Source: Atherinomorus stipes (lineage: Eukaryota; Chordata; Actinopteri; Atheriniformes; Atherinidae). From it: 64,000 nucleotides of DNA. The notes beneath the pieces were generated by a model. It worked only from the letters and a program-made list of their open reading frames with translations, did not search any database and had not been told where the DNA came from. Within the stretch, counting starts at the first letter, position 1; every line of letters begins with the position of its first letter. The stretch lies in assembly GCA_023101725.1 (NCBI GenBank), contig JALJCO010013636.1:235762-299761 (forward strand). Reading direction: 5' to 3'. The translations under genes were made by a program, and so were the position numbers. Shown here piece by piece: positions 25,661 to 38,032 of this stretch.

Positions 25661-25717
25661 CTCCTTAGCTTTCTGTTTCAGTCGAGCTTGCTCTGGGTCC
25701 TCTTGCCTGGAGCGACT
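25661..25717 (-). CDS. taf4: TAF4 short internal exon (19 codons)
   Basis: This 57 bp minus-strand exon has acceptor ctttactccacag and donor gtaagc. It encodes SRSRQEDPEQARLKQKAKE, in phase 0 on both sides. The family consensus is SRSRQEDPEQLRLKQKAKE, so all but one residue match; Ala replaces the usual Leu after PEQ. The SRSRQ start is TAF4-like, since TAF4B has SRSNK as I recall it. The segment continues the basic helical stretch of the preceding exon. It was too short to appear as a stand-alone open frame and was found by its family motif and splice sites. Because it is a multiple of three, skipping it would keep the frame. Confidence 0.93.
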
Positions 25718-26015
25718 CTGTGGAGTAAAGGAGGGGTGGAGGGGAGGAGAAGGAGGAGGGGGGACACAGGTTAACAGCTGGTTTAAGGAGCCCACCCCCC
25801 ACTTAGCTACTCATCTGTTGCTGCTGCAGCAAAAAATAGTGCAAAATGGGAACAGGATACAGAGGTGTCAAGGACATTGTATCTGAATTCAGAGAAGTGC
25901 AATGGAGCGCCCCCCGGGGGGCAGTGGCCTTTAAACCTGCTCCAAATCCAGCCCTAAATAAGCTGCTGGAGGGGGTTCTAATCAAAAGAGGTTATTAAAA
26001 ATTCTGTACGAGCCA

Positions 26016-26024
26016 GCACACACA

Positions 26025-26056
<32 letters not shown>
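26016..26056. repeat. CA microsatellite
   Basis: About 40 bp of CA repeat with one interruption (CACACAAACA). Confidence 0.9.
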
Positions 26057-26059
<3 letters not shown>

Positions 26060-27487
26060 GGAGAGGATGTTGGTGACTGTTGGTGGCAGTGGCTGTCTGT
26101 GTGTCACCGTGAGCCGGTGTGGCTATCTGTGTGTCCCTGGCGTAACAACACAGCACTTCTATTTTAATCAGCAGCTATGATCTGGGTGAATGTACTTGTC
26201 CCTGGGAATCCTTCACCACACAGCCAAATGCACATGTACAGATGACCACTGCAGGCAACACGCGCAGATTATGGTACAACACACTCAATGAGTGTTGTTT
26301 GTGAATACAGATAATAACTGTGTTATTTTACTTTGCTCGAAAAATAATCAGACCAACCTAAACATTGTTTTTTTGTTTTGTCTGATTTCTAATCTGGATA
26401 AATATTCAGTTGAATTAGTTTTTGCCATTAGTCCTGTATTTACTTCAATGCCTTTCTTTAATACTATATTTGAACATATTTCGCTTGGACACTAATCAAT
26501 CAGAGCAGGGCTTGGATCTCCACATTCCCTCCTCATCTACTCTCTCTCTCTTCCTCTCCTCATCCCCCCTGTCGTATGGACAGAGAGCTGCTATGCCTTC
26601 CTGCTAATTGGCTTTAAATATATCAGGCAGTTCACGTACTGGTCTGTATCTCAACTAAGACTAATGCGTTTGCCCTCCAGTCGGCCGGAGCATCCCTCAA
26701 GTCTTGAGTCATAATTTTAAATGGCTTGTTGTGAAGGAGGGAGGAGGGAGGACGAGGGTGGAAGGGATTATTTCTAATGCAAGGGGTCAAATTAGCGGGC
26801 GCTCAAGCACGAGAGAGGCAAGCAGGGAGGTGGGTGGCAGTGGGGCGGAGGAGTGGGAGGGGTAGGTACAGATGGACTGTTTACAAAGGCCAGCGGTGCC
26901 ACTGGCGTGCTCTACATCTCTTCTGTCAGCTGCCCTGGTTTTCCCACTTACGGCAGAGGGAAGAGGAGAAGGGGAGAGGAGGCCCCGGTGCTTCTGTGGA
27001 TGCTGACAAGCTTTGCTGGGTTAGGCGTAATGGAGTGTAGTGTAGTTAAATAACACTGTGGTGTACAGTATGTCATCAATCTGTAGCACTAAATGTACAG
27101 TATTGGAGGGTTTTTTTCTCCTATGATGTGGCAATTTGTGATCAACTCAGCTAGTTTTGTATAATTGTCGGCAAACTTATGAAAACTATAAAACTGTGGG
27201 TTGTATGTAGAAAAGTAAAAGTGATCGGATATATACTTGTAAATTCTGTCAGTAAACTCTTTTAGTAGTGAATAAAAGATATTTCTAACCATGCTTATCA
27301 GAATGCATTAATGAACAATTTTTATTTTTCAATTTACAATAAGTATAAACGCAAGGGATCATCAGTATTACGACTCTGCTGAAATCTCTTTTATGAACTT
27401 CTAAGTAGGATGTCACAATTACAGATTTTCTTGGCACAATTATTGTCAAGGAAACAATCACGATTTTACAATTATCATGATTATCAT

Positions 27488-28049
27488 TAGGGGTGGGTAT
27501 TGGCAAAGACTTCACGATACAATGCGTATCACGATGCATGAGTCACGATACAATACAATATTCGATATATTGCGATATTCAAAGGAAATTCAGAAAAATC
27601 TAAAATGCAGCTTGAAATTAAAGTTGTACTTATGTACATACATCGGAGGACTGAAACAACAAAATGAGTCAAACAGTGTTTAGTAAAACAGTAAAACAAA
27701 GTAGTATATATGCTTATATGCTTTTCATATAAGCATATGAAAATGCGTATCAGTGCAAATGCATTATAATCTCCAACAACTGGGGGGTCTATGAAACCCT
27801 GGACACACATTTTAACTTGCACTATCCACTGTGTGTAAAGTTCAACCTAAACCTGCAGATGCACATAGACTTTTCCACATGCTGGACTGCTGCTGAACAA
27901 AATATCACAAGATTTTGCAACAGAACTATGAAATCTCCCGAGATTTCGTTAATAAAATAGATTGATACCACGTTTTTAAATATTGATATGATATCAGCAT
28001 ATAAAATATTACAATATTTTCAGAGTATCGATAATTTGTCCCACCCCTA
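27488..28049. mobile_element. Nested hAT MITE (GGGGTGGG ends)
   Basis: This 562 bp element has inverted ends TAGGGGTGGGTATTG and TAGGGGTGGGACAAATT. The flanking 8-mers ATTATCAT and ATTGTCAC agree at 6 of 8 positions, as expected for an aged TSD. Its right half resembles that of the element at 51451-51772 (shared AAAATAGAT and CCACG/GCGTTTTT words), so both belong to one family. Confidence 0.7.
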
Positions 28050-28283
28050 ATTGTCACATCTTAATTCCCAAACACCATAAATTTGTCAAATCTGGGGTTG
28101 TCAGTTTAATGCATTAATTAGATTAATTAATAGCACTGCAAACTAATGCATTAAAAAAATAATTGCGATTAATTCGAAGTGCCAATTCAATGCACGAGCA
28201 TTTTAAATTTGGCCCACTGAATGACCCGGGCAGTGGGTGGCGGTAATATACCTAAAGCTGTTTGCCAACCGCCAATAAACACC

Positions 28284-28315
28284 AGAAGAAGAAGAAGAAG
28301 AAGAAGAAGAAGAAG
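28284..28315 (+). repeat. AAG microsatellite
   Basis: About ten GAA/AAG units following ACCGCCAATAAACACCAG, a junction type often seen at dispersed repeat ends in fish. Confidence 0.9.
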
Positions 28316-28325
28316 ACGTGTCAAT

Positions 28326-28947
28326 GGGCACGTTTACATGGAGACTTTTTTTTCCCTTTCGGAATGAAATCATTCTGATTGAGGATTTTAGGGCAGCTGT
28401 TTACATGGGAACTAATTCATTCGGATCTGGCGTGTACATGTGCCAACATTTATTCAAATAATCCTGTCCGACATGCGCAGAATAATGTAAATTAAGTTAT
28501 TTATTAAAGGCGAAGGTCTACAAACTGATCATCACGGTTGTTGTGGTTTCTGCAGGACTTAATCCAGCAGCTGATCCTCAGGCGATCCTGCTGCACTAAG
28601 AGAAAAAGGCGTAGAGACAGAATTTGAATTAAAAACAAACTTTCCGTTGCTGTCCTGAATACGTTGTTCACAGCCATCTGTCAAAGTGAGGAAACGTCAC
28701 CCGTTGCACGTTGAAGTCTTGTCGAAGCATGCGCTGCAAGAGCCCAACCTCACAACTTTCTGATTCAGCGTATACATAATAACCCGTTCAGTTTGGGGAA
28801 AGGAATATTCTACCCCCGTGAAACCGAATGAAAATTCATTCGGTTCAGCACTTTTCATTCGGAAAGAGGTGTTTACGGAACATTTTCATTCCGAAAGAGC
28901 TTTTAAAACCGAAAGCAATCGGTATATTTGGGTCCATGTAAACCCAG
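28326..28947. mobile_element. Third-level nested TIR element
   Basis: The ends are GGGCACGTTTACATGGA and, in reverse, CTGGGTTTACATGGACC. Sub-terminal CTTTCGGAATGAAA and its inverse (TTTCATTCCGAAAG) strengthen the pairing. It is about 622 bp with no coding capacity. I could not define the TSD, so the superfamily is open. Confidence 0.6.
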
Positions 28948-29236
28948 CTAATGAGTCACTGTACAGAATTTCATAGGCTGTGTTGGAGCAGGGTTGCATG
29001 GAAAACTTAAAGGACTGCAGCCCTTGAGGACCACTGTTTCCTACGACTGCTTTAGCAGATATGAGATTAAAATGTGATTAATTAGATTAATTAATTACAA
29101 ATCCTGTAATTAATTAGATAAATGTTTTTAAATCGCCTGACGGCCCTAGTAAAATCACATGGACACTCCCCACAGGTCTTTAAATTTTAATTATATTAGT
29201 CAAAACCGATATGTTAATGCAAAGAGATTGAATTGA

Positions 29237-29689
29237 AGGCCCACAACGGAACTTTTAGCAGTTTTCTCAGTGACGTACCCCCTATTGACGGCTAAACTAA
29301 CATCCATCTTGCATCGTACCTGTACTGTGGTTCACTCCAGCCAGTAAAAGACAGTCTTATCTTGATTCTTGCTCTGTCCTTCCCTCTCTTTCTTTTCCTC
29401 TCTTCCTTTAGAAATGTTTCCTTGCATTTCTTTGCCGAATCTGACATGATGCACATTCAAAACACCTGCTGTGTTCATATCTGGTTCATATCTGTTAGCT
29501 AGTAAGTGTAGACACGCTGCGCAACCAACTGCAACATCACCGCCCCGTCTCGGATGCAAAACTTACATAGTGCAGTTTCTGAGCCTCGGGACTTCTCTGG
29601 GGAGTGATGGCTCGAAAATGCGCATAATGAATGTGAACGAGTCAGAAACACATAATTTCAAGGTGTAAAAGTTACGCTGTGTGCCTTTA
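29237..29689. mobile_element. Nested TIR element, family shared with 48266-48520
   Basis: The imperfect inverted ends are AAGGCCCACAACGGAACTTT and, in reverse, AAAGGCACACAGCGTAACTT. The interior includes CAGTTTTCTCAGTGACG, CTCCAGCCAG and CAGTCTTATCTTGATTCTTG. A diverged partial copy lies at 48266-48520. The TSD is not clear. Confidence 0.6.
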
Positions 29690-31439
29690 CTCAATTTCTT
29701 ATGTTTGTTTTTATGCATTAATGCATAAACAACAAAGTTATTACTCATGTGGTATTCAAAATCTAAATTTAGTATTATCTTGGTCAGACGAGCAGATTCT
29801 GGGCATGTAGGTACCTTATCACAGTGGTGAACAGAACCCACTAAAACCCACTTTATCCTCCTTATTTATGACCCATTCTATGTATAAAATAACTTTGTTT
29901 GCCATCATAGTTCAGACATGATCTTTGATGTAAAGTGACAATATTGAGGAATCTTCACAATTAAATAATCGTGGGATTTAATACCGCGATTAATTGTGAA
30001 AGTAAATAATCGCAACATCCCTACTTCTAAGTCAACAAAAAGTTAATATGGCCTTCCTCGTATTCCTAGTGACAGCACAGTATGGAGCGTAGAGAGTTTT
30101 AACATGCCCAGCTGTAGATTTCTCTAAAATGATTGTTAAATAAAATGATGTAAACCAAAAACAAGCCCTTTTCTATTTTAGTGAACTGAGGAAAACATGA
30201 TATTTCAAGCCTTTAAGTGGAAGTAAGAAAAATCGAAACCAAATTGAAGTCATTTTCTAACAGTCAGCTCAGTATTTAAGAGCCGTAGGATGGATTTTCC
30301 TCTCCAGTTCTCAGCCTGTTATATTGCCTGCTGAGATCAAAGCCAGTACACTAATAAAACAGATGTGATAACTTTGTTTGCCCCCATAGAATACTTTAAA
30401 AAAGATGTATGACAAAGATATGGGAAACACAGTCAGACATCAGGAAAGCTACTGGTGTATTATCAGGCACAGTTTGTGCAACATATTGCCCAATCATTAG
30501 GCAAAGATCTGCTCTCCAAACTTTCTGAGCTGAAACACCATGGCAACGAGAGCCAAAAAGCCACAGACATGGCTTTAGGGTGAAGTCAAACTTTCCCTTA
30601 AAAAGGCTGATGTAAATAGCCCTGAACGAGGCTCCTCCAACGTCTGAAAAAGTTCTTCACTAATCCTGTTAATAACAAGAGCCCCTCTCAATTTAAAACA
30701 AAATGATTAGAGTGTTTTACTATGTTGAACTGGACGCTGACAAAAGAGTCTGAAATCTGCAGCAGGCTTTTTAAAACAACACACTTAAGCGTGCGTTTTC
30801 TGCTGAGGCAATGGCTTTTTTCACAACTGACCATTAGAAACTATCTGGATGCTTCTAAAAGGAGGTCATAAGGTTTGGTGGCCAGTTTTCATCAACTGGA
30901 GGATTTTCTAATATCCTGCATGGTGGGACTGGAGCCTTAATAATGCAATTAAGACAGTGAGGTGTGCTGCAATGAGAATCTTTACTGAGGGACATTGACT
31001 CCATCAAAATTAATTAAATTAACCTAGCTTTCTGCTAATGTTGCACTGCAGGGCATTTTCATTTGCAAAACTTTCTCTCTATCTCTCCTTACTCTTTTTG
31101 GATAATGGTAATCTCTCTAAATTTTAAGACCTTTTTTTTTCTATTTCTTTTTACAGAATGACTAATGTTTTTCCATGCAGGGAGCACCGATCAGGACACC
31201 GGACGCGTGTCAGAGCTGCGGGAAACTTGACAATAAGCAGTTTTAAAGTCTGACTCTTTAACTGGGACTTTAACTCTTCTGTGTTTATTAAAATAACATG
31301 TTGCCTTTATTTAAATTAATAAAAGTCATGATCTTGAACAGGCTTGGGGTATGATTTTAAAGAGTTCAGTGAAAGGGGATCTATGATCATGTTAATCTGG
31401 CCCCGCATGCAACTCTGCTTGCCAGCAGATGAGACTGTT

Positions 31440-31605
31440 TACTCCGACTCTGTGAAGGCTTAACTCTGTTTAGCACTTTATATACTGTATATGTTATCTA
31501 TTTATTTATCCTGTTAATCTTAACTGTTTATTGATTGTTGTCATGGCTGCAAAATCAATTGCCTCATAGGGGATAATAAAGCTAACCTTGAACCTTGAAC
31601 TTTGT
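31440..31605 (+). repeat. Retroelement 3' end with CCTTGAA tail
   Basis: It contains TATCTATTTATTTATCCTGT, then GGATAATAAAGCTAACCTTG and a short tandem (CCTTGAA) repeat. A terminal short tandem repeat after an AATAAA-like word suggests the 3' end of a truncated non-LTR element. Confidence 0.45.
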
Positions 31606-33733
31606 CATATTGGGACAATCCAGCCAACATGTTGAAACTAAAGAGGAAGCTAAACTACACAATGTGACATCCAAATGGAAGTATCAGAATGATGTTGCAT
31701 TTACTTTCTTTCGTTTTTAACAATACAGTATTATGCCATTGTTACATCAAAAGTAGGGTGTTACATCTTTTTTCAGGGGTACACCTGTTGTAAAAACCTG
31801 ACAAAAGTTTTATTGATTCCATATAAAAGCAGGTTTATCATTAACTTATCATACCCGCGCAATGAATAATGGGATGTGCACGTCAGGGAAGGTACACCCA
31901 GTGTATGTCTCTCAGACAGACAGAAGAAGAATGAATTAGAAAGACAATTCAAAATAGAAAAACATTCAGTGCGTCGCAAATGTAGCCTTGGTAGGGTGCA
32001 AAACCCTGAAACGGGACACAGTTCATGTTGTACAATTCCCCTCTGCGCTGGAGAGCTGCCTTCTTGCACAGGCGCAGACTGAACATCCAGGAAGACAGTT
32101 GGAAGTCGTCTTTGCTGTCTGTTTATGTGTTATTTTGTTTATTCAAAAGCTGGCGACGTGAGGAGACCCAGGAGGGGGCCTGACTCTCAGGGATAATCAG
32201 ATTAGTTTACTTTTGACTGGGCTGTGGATGTCAGCCCCACAGTGAGGAGCAAACAATGAGTTTGTCTTGATGATAGGTATGTTAAATAAAAAAAATAAAT
32301 AAATAACGAAGAAAAAAAAACAGATCAATCATGCAAAGTTTTCACCCTCAGTTTCAGAGTTTACGAGACGTTAAAGTTGGTAGATGTGTTTTTGAAAAGC
32401 TTTATCTTTGTTGCCCCCACCGCAGCACCCTCTGCAACAATTAGTGTATATATCCCGATGTTGTGCCCCTCAATACACCCAAGAGTCAGATGTTAGTGGG
32501 AGCTAGCAGTTTTTTTGTTTGTTTGTTTGTTTTTTTTTTACTGTGTATGTAAAATGGCTTTATAATTGCACACAACAAATCCCATGACCAAGCCACAGCT
32601 TCTCTTGGCTTCTCGTTTCATTGGTTTTTCACAACATACGCAGAAATTCCAAAGTAGTAAAGTGTAAGGATTTGTTCTTCTGTTATACTGAGCTGCATGT
32701 ACAGGTTATCTAACCTCATCTCTCTGAGACTGTAAGTGGTCCACTGGAGTTCCTCAGCCATTGCGTTGATCACTGATTTTCTTCTATGTCTTGTAATACA
32801 TAAACAACAAGTTAAGTGTGTTGGCCAGGCTAAATGCTTAATGCTACAAATGGTGATCAGATTATTCTGTACACTAATTTTAAATTAGAAAAAAAAAAAA
32901 TAATAATAATTTCCTTCCTTGGATGGAATAACTTTAAAAAAATGCTTAACAGCACAGTCCTGTTTTGGAAAGCAACGCCTGCACATCAACTCTAAGCCAC
33001 AGGTCAAATACAATTTTTGACCAGAGGAGGCTTCAACTGGGACTGAAAAATATTCCCGGGGAGAAAAAAAAAACATATTGCTTGGAGTCATTATGCAGGA
33101 TTTTTTTCATTGACTTTTAAATAAACTCACACCTACTCTGTGTAACTTTTTTATTTTCTTTTTCACCATTTTCTAAAACTAATTCTTACAGTTCTTAGAC
33201 TATATATTATTCTGGACCATGTCTGATACTAAACGGTTGAAGTTGTGAATGTAGTTTCTATATTTAACTCTGCAGCTGAGTTTTCACCTACGATTTCTGC
33301 TTATTAAGTTAAAAGTATCTATCTTTGCTTTTGATTAAAATATTATATAGTTGAAAAGTTTTGAAAAACCTAGCACTGTCTGAGCACAGACTTTACACTT
33401 TTTATTTATATATATTTGTTTTTATTTAAGTATGATAACATTTCTGCTGTGCGGTGTATACAGGTTTTGTTAAGGTTTCATTACGTAACATGTGGGTTCC
33501 ACCCTCTATGTTATCGTATGCCCAGGCAGGAAGAGCCAGGACAGAGGAACCCTGATGCCAGGAGCCTGAGAGGTCACCTCATCCACTGGAGTCACACTCT
33601 AATTCATCTGTCAGGGCCTGCACTGGAGCAACACCCACACATACCTGTGCACAAACGCACACTGCTGGAACGGGACAGAACAACGTTCCCATACACCAAC
33701 ACACAGTGGGATGGTGAGGCGGCAGAAACTTAC

Positions 33734-33859
33734 TTTAGCTGCTTTTAAAAGGATCTCTCTCTCCTGTTCGTCCTTCCTCTGCTTCTCCATCCTCTCAAGT
33801 TGCTCGAAGAAGCGAAGCTGCGAGCGGACGTCTGCAGACTGCTCGTAGCACTCGTCGTC
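33734..33859 (-). CDS. taf4: TAF4 internal exon: charged coiled-coil segment
   Basis: This 126 bp minus-strand exon (42 codons, phase 0 at both ends) lies between acceptor ctcctgctcag and donor gtaagt. It starts DDECYEQSADVRSQLRFFEQ and ends in a highly charged run (MEKQRKDEQEREILLKAAK). The SDVRxQLxFFEQL and EKQRKDEQEREIL motifs are diagnostic for the TAF4 C-terminal domain. The alternating Lys/Arg and Glu/Asp predict a long helix or coiled coil. It joins the next exon at AAK-SRSRQ without disturbing the frame. One Cys (DDECYEQ) sits where relatives usually have Arg. The flanking introns are 8.8 kb upstream and 8.0 kb downstream. Confidence 0.94.
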
Positions 33860-34293
33860 CTGAGCAGGAGACAGAGAGGGGAAATAAGTTACCGCAACAG
33901 TCAGGACAAAGCGCCAAGTCGTATTCAGAGGCTGTTTCTGATGATGGACGATCTGAAATGTGTTAAAGCAAACCTCAGTTCAGATATATGGTATAAACAG
34001 AAATAGGTCAAAATCAGAGGAACAATGACAGAATATTAGTGAAAATAATTAAAACATTCCAGATTTAGTCTTGAAGAGAGATTTGGTTTATCATGTCATG
34101 AACTTGACAAAACATAGATCACAGATAAATATTTACTACATTTTCATTTCATTACTGTCACATTACAGAGATTTTATTGAGATAGTAATTAGTATTTATG
34201 AGATTGTTTCTCAAAAAATATCATCCTTGTTGATAACACGTTTTGTCCTTCATGGATTTTTTATATTCCATGGCAGAAAGAAAAAAGAAAAAA

Positions 34294-34685
34294 AGTCATC
34301 CTCAAAATTTTTCATACCCTGCAATTAAAGAAAAGGCTCAATTGGCAACAGCAATTCAAATAACAAGAAACTAAAGAATCATAATAGATAAAAATGTAAT
34401 AAATTATAATTTAGTGAAATAAATTTTTGCTTTTGAATTGTGGTTAAATAGTAATCTAAAAAAAGAAACCAAGCAAACAAAACTGTCCCAGACACATTAG
34501 AGCACCTTTCTCATGAACAGTGAACCAACACACCTGTCAACAGGTGCAGAAGTGTTTTTGAACATTACAGAAAACACATGATTGCCTAAAAGTGTTGCTC
34601 AACAAAATTTTAGCTTCGGAGCCCCATAATGCTTGTTTACTTGTTTTCTTTTTTGTGTTTATTTTAAACATTTTTGTTGAACCAT
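34294..34685 (-). mobile_element. Tc1-derived element, truncated inverted copy
   Basis: It starts AGTCATCCTCAAAATTTTTC, the reverse complement of the right end of 9043-9577. It follows that element backwards through TGTTGCTCAACAAAATTTTA to about ATTTTTGTTGAACCAT and then stops, lacking the other terminus. Confidence 0.8.
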
Positions 34686-34861
34686 CCTTTTCATCATCCT
34701 TTTCCAGAGGTGGAAAAACCCTGGTCCAGAATGTAAAAATCCTGTCCTGCAGTTGTTCCAACCAAACACTGCACCAGCTGAATTTAACTCCTCAGCAGGT
34801 AGATGAGCTCATTGGTGAAAACACCTGCTCTAAATCTACAGACAGATCCAAAAACATGGCA

Positions 34862-34865
<4 letters not shown>

Positions 34866-34909
<44 letters not shown>

Positions 34910-34938
34910 TTATAAATATACATGATATATATATACAT

Positions 34939-34982
<44 letters not shown>

Positions 34983-34986
34983 TATA
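34866..34986. repeat. TA microsatellite tract
   Basis: About 120 bp of near-continuous TA with small interruptions (ATGTATATTTATAAATATAC), directly abutting the Tc1-derived copy at 34987. TA-rich DNA is the preferred target of TA-inserting elements. Confidence 0.9.
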
Positions 34987-35523
34987 CAGTCGTCCTCAAA
35001 ATAATTCATATCCTTAAATTTAAGAGGGAAAAAAATCAGATGTCAGTGAAATAAGCTGAAATTGACAAAAGTGATAATAAATAAAAATTCTATGAACATA
35101 ATGGCACTGATTTTAAATTGTGGTTTGAAAAAAATATTAAAAACAAACAAACAAAAAATAAAACAACTAAACAAGCATAATGGGGCGCCAAACAAAAAAA
35201 ATCTTTGAGCAACATTTTGAGACAATCACTGCAATCAGGTGTTTTCTCTAATCTTCAAAAAGACCTGTACATTTGTTGACGGGTATTTTGGTCCATTGTT
35301 CATAGGAAAGATGCTTTGCTGTGTCTGGGGCAGTTTTGTTTGTTTGGTTTTTTAAAATGATCATTTACAAACACTATTCAAAAGCAATATCTTATTTCGG
35401 TAAATTATAATTTTGTAAATTTTTATATATTATTAGTTTCTTTAGTTTCCTGTTATTTGAATTACTACTGTTAATTTAGCCTTTTCTTTAATTGGAAGGT
35501 ATGAATAATTTTGAGGAGGACTG
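34987..35523. mobile_element. Tc1-derived non-autonomous element, copy 2 (complete)
   Basis: This 537 bp copy is flanked by TA (34985-34986 and 35524-35525). Ends CAGTCGTCCTCAAAATAATT and, in reverse, CAGTCCTCCTCAAAATTATT match the family at 9043-9577 end to end. No open frame. Confidence 0.9.
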
Positions 35524-35690
35524 TATATACAGTGTCCAACTCGACCTGAGAATATTAGAAATTTTCCATTTAATGTTTTTTTTTCTATTTGTGTTCATTT
35601 TAATCTTATATTTCTTAAAGTTATGCTGATCTCTGGCTGCTGCTGAAACACATGAATTTCAGTTATGAGGGGGAAGTAAAGTCGTACCTA

Positions 35691-35900
35691 ACAATCAAAT
35701 TTTATTTGTATAGCCCTTTACAATAACCAGAATGGTACTCAAAGTGCTTCACAATTAAGCCATTAAAAGTACACAAATGCACAAAACAGAGAAATAATAA
35801 AAACAAGACAAGAAAAAGGAAGAAATAACTGGGAAGTGCCACAAAAAGAAAAAAAATGTTATGCAGTCACATGAACTAAATTACAGAAACTGAACTAATT
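35691..35900 (-). repeat. Retroelement-like fragment
   Basis: CAAATTTTATTTGTATAGCC, then CTCAAAGTGCTTCACAATTA, with the same arrangement as the start of 21222-21630. Boundaries are approximate. Confidence 0.45.
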
Positions 35901-38028
35901 TTCACAATATAGGAAAAAATATGAGAATGTTTGTGATTTGACTTCACAAAAACATTTTGTAACCGCTAAAAATTCTATAAAGTAAAAATTTACTTTTACC
36001 ACTTTGTTGCAGAAATCATATTTCTTTGCAGTTGATGCTAACAAATTATCCACTGAGTTAAAACATGTGGGTAAAATTTTGTTCCTGTTCAGCTAGAATA
36101 TTTTGATGAAATAAACCGATTTTCTAAACCTGTTATGATGTCACCTACTTCATTCTTACTACATTCACTCACTCATTACTGTCTTTCTGTTGTGTGCTTC
36201 TGAGCTTGCTGGGAAAACTTGATTTTTGGACACTTTTGCCATTTAGTTGTCGTGGTTTAAAATGAATTGAAACCTGCTGTAAAGCATGTACATACTTCAA
36301 ATCTGTTTCATTAGTAAAAAATGAAAAAGAAAAATATCAATTACGGCTTGATAATATGAAAAACATCTTTTCTTTTGCAGATTTCCAAACCTTTTTTCCC
36401 CTCATTAGGTCTGCTCTTCCTTCTGCACACTGACTATCAGTGAGGTGGCAGATGAGCCTCAATGCCGTTAAATGTCTTCAACTTCTTTATGAGACTTGCA
36501 GCAGGAAGCCACTGCCATTATAATCTACATTTCAAATTAATGATTGCAATCAATAAACTGATACAATTGACGCATCAAATGACCTTCAGCACACAACTGG
36601 TTAAACAAAGAATCCAAATTGAAGACACTGCTCATCTGAAACACCACTGCTCTGCACACATCTGCAAAAACAAACTTTTTTCTATTTACAGACATGGCTT
36701 CTCTTTCTCGCATCACCTCCCATGTGGGAAATGGAAAGGCAAGTGTAAAAACAACTTTTGTAGGTCATCAAAAGTTAATAGGATAATTGCTTATTTCTCA
36801 TGTTTGTGCGTGTGACTGCACGCCTTTGATGCAGCTCTCTTCTCGTCTTGATTTATATCAATCTCTCCACGTCTTCCATCTGTCTGTGTGTGTGTTTCCA
36901 TGAGTGCATGACAGAGGCTGACTGGCACAGAGCACAAAGACACATCAGAGGAGGCTCCTCACCAGCATCCCCTCCCTCCAACCCCTCATCCAGCCTCCCT
37001 CCTCTTTGTTGCAGCGCTGAGCCTGCACTCTTGCCGTAGCTCCTGCCGAAGCCCGGCTGCTCTTTAAGGCCGCTTTGTGTTTCAATTTTTTCTCTCATTT
37101 CTTTTTCTTTTTTCCGCTGATGTCAACAGTGTGGCTTCACAGAGTTTCATGCCTCTCTGGAACACACCTCATTTAGAAAACCACAAGAAAGGAGACGAAC
37201 GAATGGAAAGAAGCGGCGCTAAACAAGATGGGGACAGCTGTGGCAACGCTCGTCCTACCTCCTCCTCATCCTCCCTTCTTGGCATCAAGGGAAAAAAACA
37301 TTTTCAAAGTTTCCCCCCAGTTCTCATAACACTGCAATGATTTAGCCTTGTTGTGGAGATGGATTGTGCTTTAATGTAGACCAATTAAATGTGGTTATAT
37401 AGTTACATTCATGGGCTACAGGAGGTAGAGCCACCACTAATGAGAAAAGTGTGCAGGTGTGTGTAGATGCTCTTTCCTACCTCAGGTTTTGACTGAAAAC
37501 TTGCAGCTTTTGTGCTCTGTAACAACTTGAGGGCATTAAAAGACTTCTCATATTAACTTTTATATGTTTACATTAGCAGTGCATTTGGTTCTTGTGTGGG
37601 AGTTAATCTGAGAGTTTGTGTACGAATGATGCCGCGTGCAAACATGCGTGTGCTGCAAATTGATGCAAAACCTGGATAAAGTTACTTTAATCGCTCTACT
37701 GCTTTAAATATTGAGTGATTTTTGTCCAACATTAAGATCTGACATTGCATCACTGCTCAGGCACAGGCAAGTTTAATAAGAAACATACTTTTGTGAATAA
37801 ACAAATATTTTTTATTATTATTATTATTGTTATTGTAAGAAATGTGAACATGTGTGGCACAATCTGACAATATATGCTGTTATCAATTATCTGGGTGAAA
37901 ATTGCAAATATAAACACTGCTTTGTACAGACTAATTATCATTAAACCATTACACAGCATTTTATTCAAGCTGCAGAGCTGGAAAAAATAGTTGGATCATC
38001 TTTGCTCTAAGAAAATTCTAACACAGCA

Positions 38029-38032
<4 letters not shown>

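Larger units (their letters stand above)
28093..29148. mobile_element. Nested hAT element (TTAATTAGATTAATTAAT ends)
   Basis: This 1056 bp element has flanking 8-mers GTCAAATC and GTAAAATC (7 of 8 match). Ends read TGGGGTTGTCAG and, in reverse, TAGGGCCGTCAG. Sub-terminal ATTAATTAGATTAATTAAT recurs in inverse near the right end. It contains an AAG microsatellite and a further insertion at 28326-28947. Confidence 0.72.
27406..30023. mobile_element. hAT element serving as host for nested insertions
   Basis: A perfect 8-bp duplication, CTTCTAAG (27398-27405 and 30024-30031), bounds 2618 bp. Ends read TAGGATGTCACAATTA and, at the right in reverse, TAGGGATGTTGCGATTA. An 8-bp TSD with T-A-G-G-type ends is the hAT signature. 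Most of the interior is other elements: 27488-28049, 28093-29148 (itself containing 28326-28947) and 29237-29689. Without those, only about 550 bp of the original element remains, so it was already non-autonomous. Confidence 0.82.
25718..33733 (-). other. taf4: TAF4 intron, 8.0 kb
   Basis: This intron holds a CA microsatellite (26016-26056), a large composite hAT block (27406-30023) and the 3' tail of a retroelement near 31440-31605. In 26100-27390, 30040-31430 and 31610-33730 I see no gene. 30880-31060 is repeat-poor, with TAATTA-type homeodomain-like words. Confidence 0.85.

Noticed and set aside
25900..25930. CCCCCCGGGGGGCAGTGG as a CTCF or CpG promoter element
   Set aside because: The match to the core is incomplete and no CpG-rich context or start-site features surround it.
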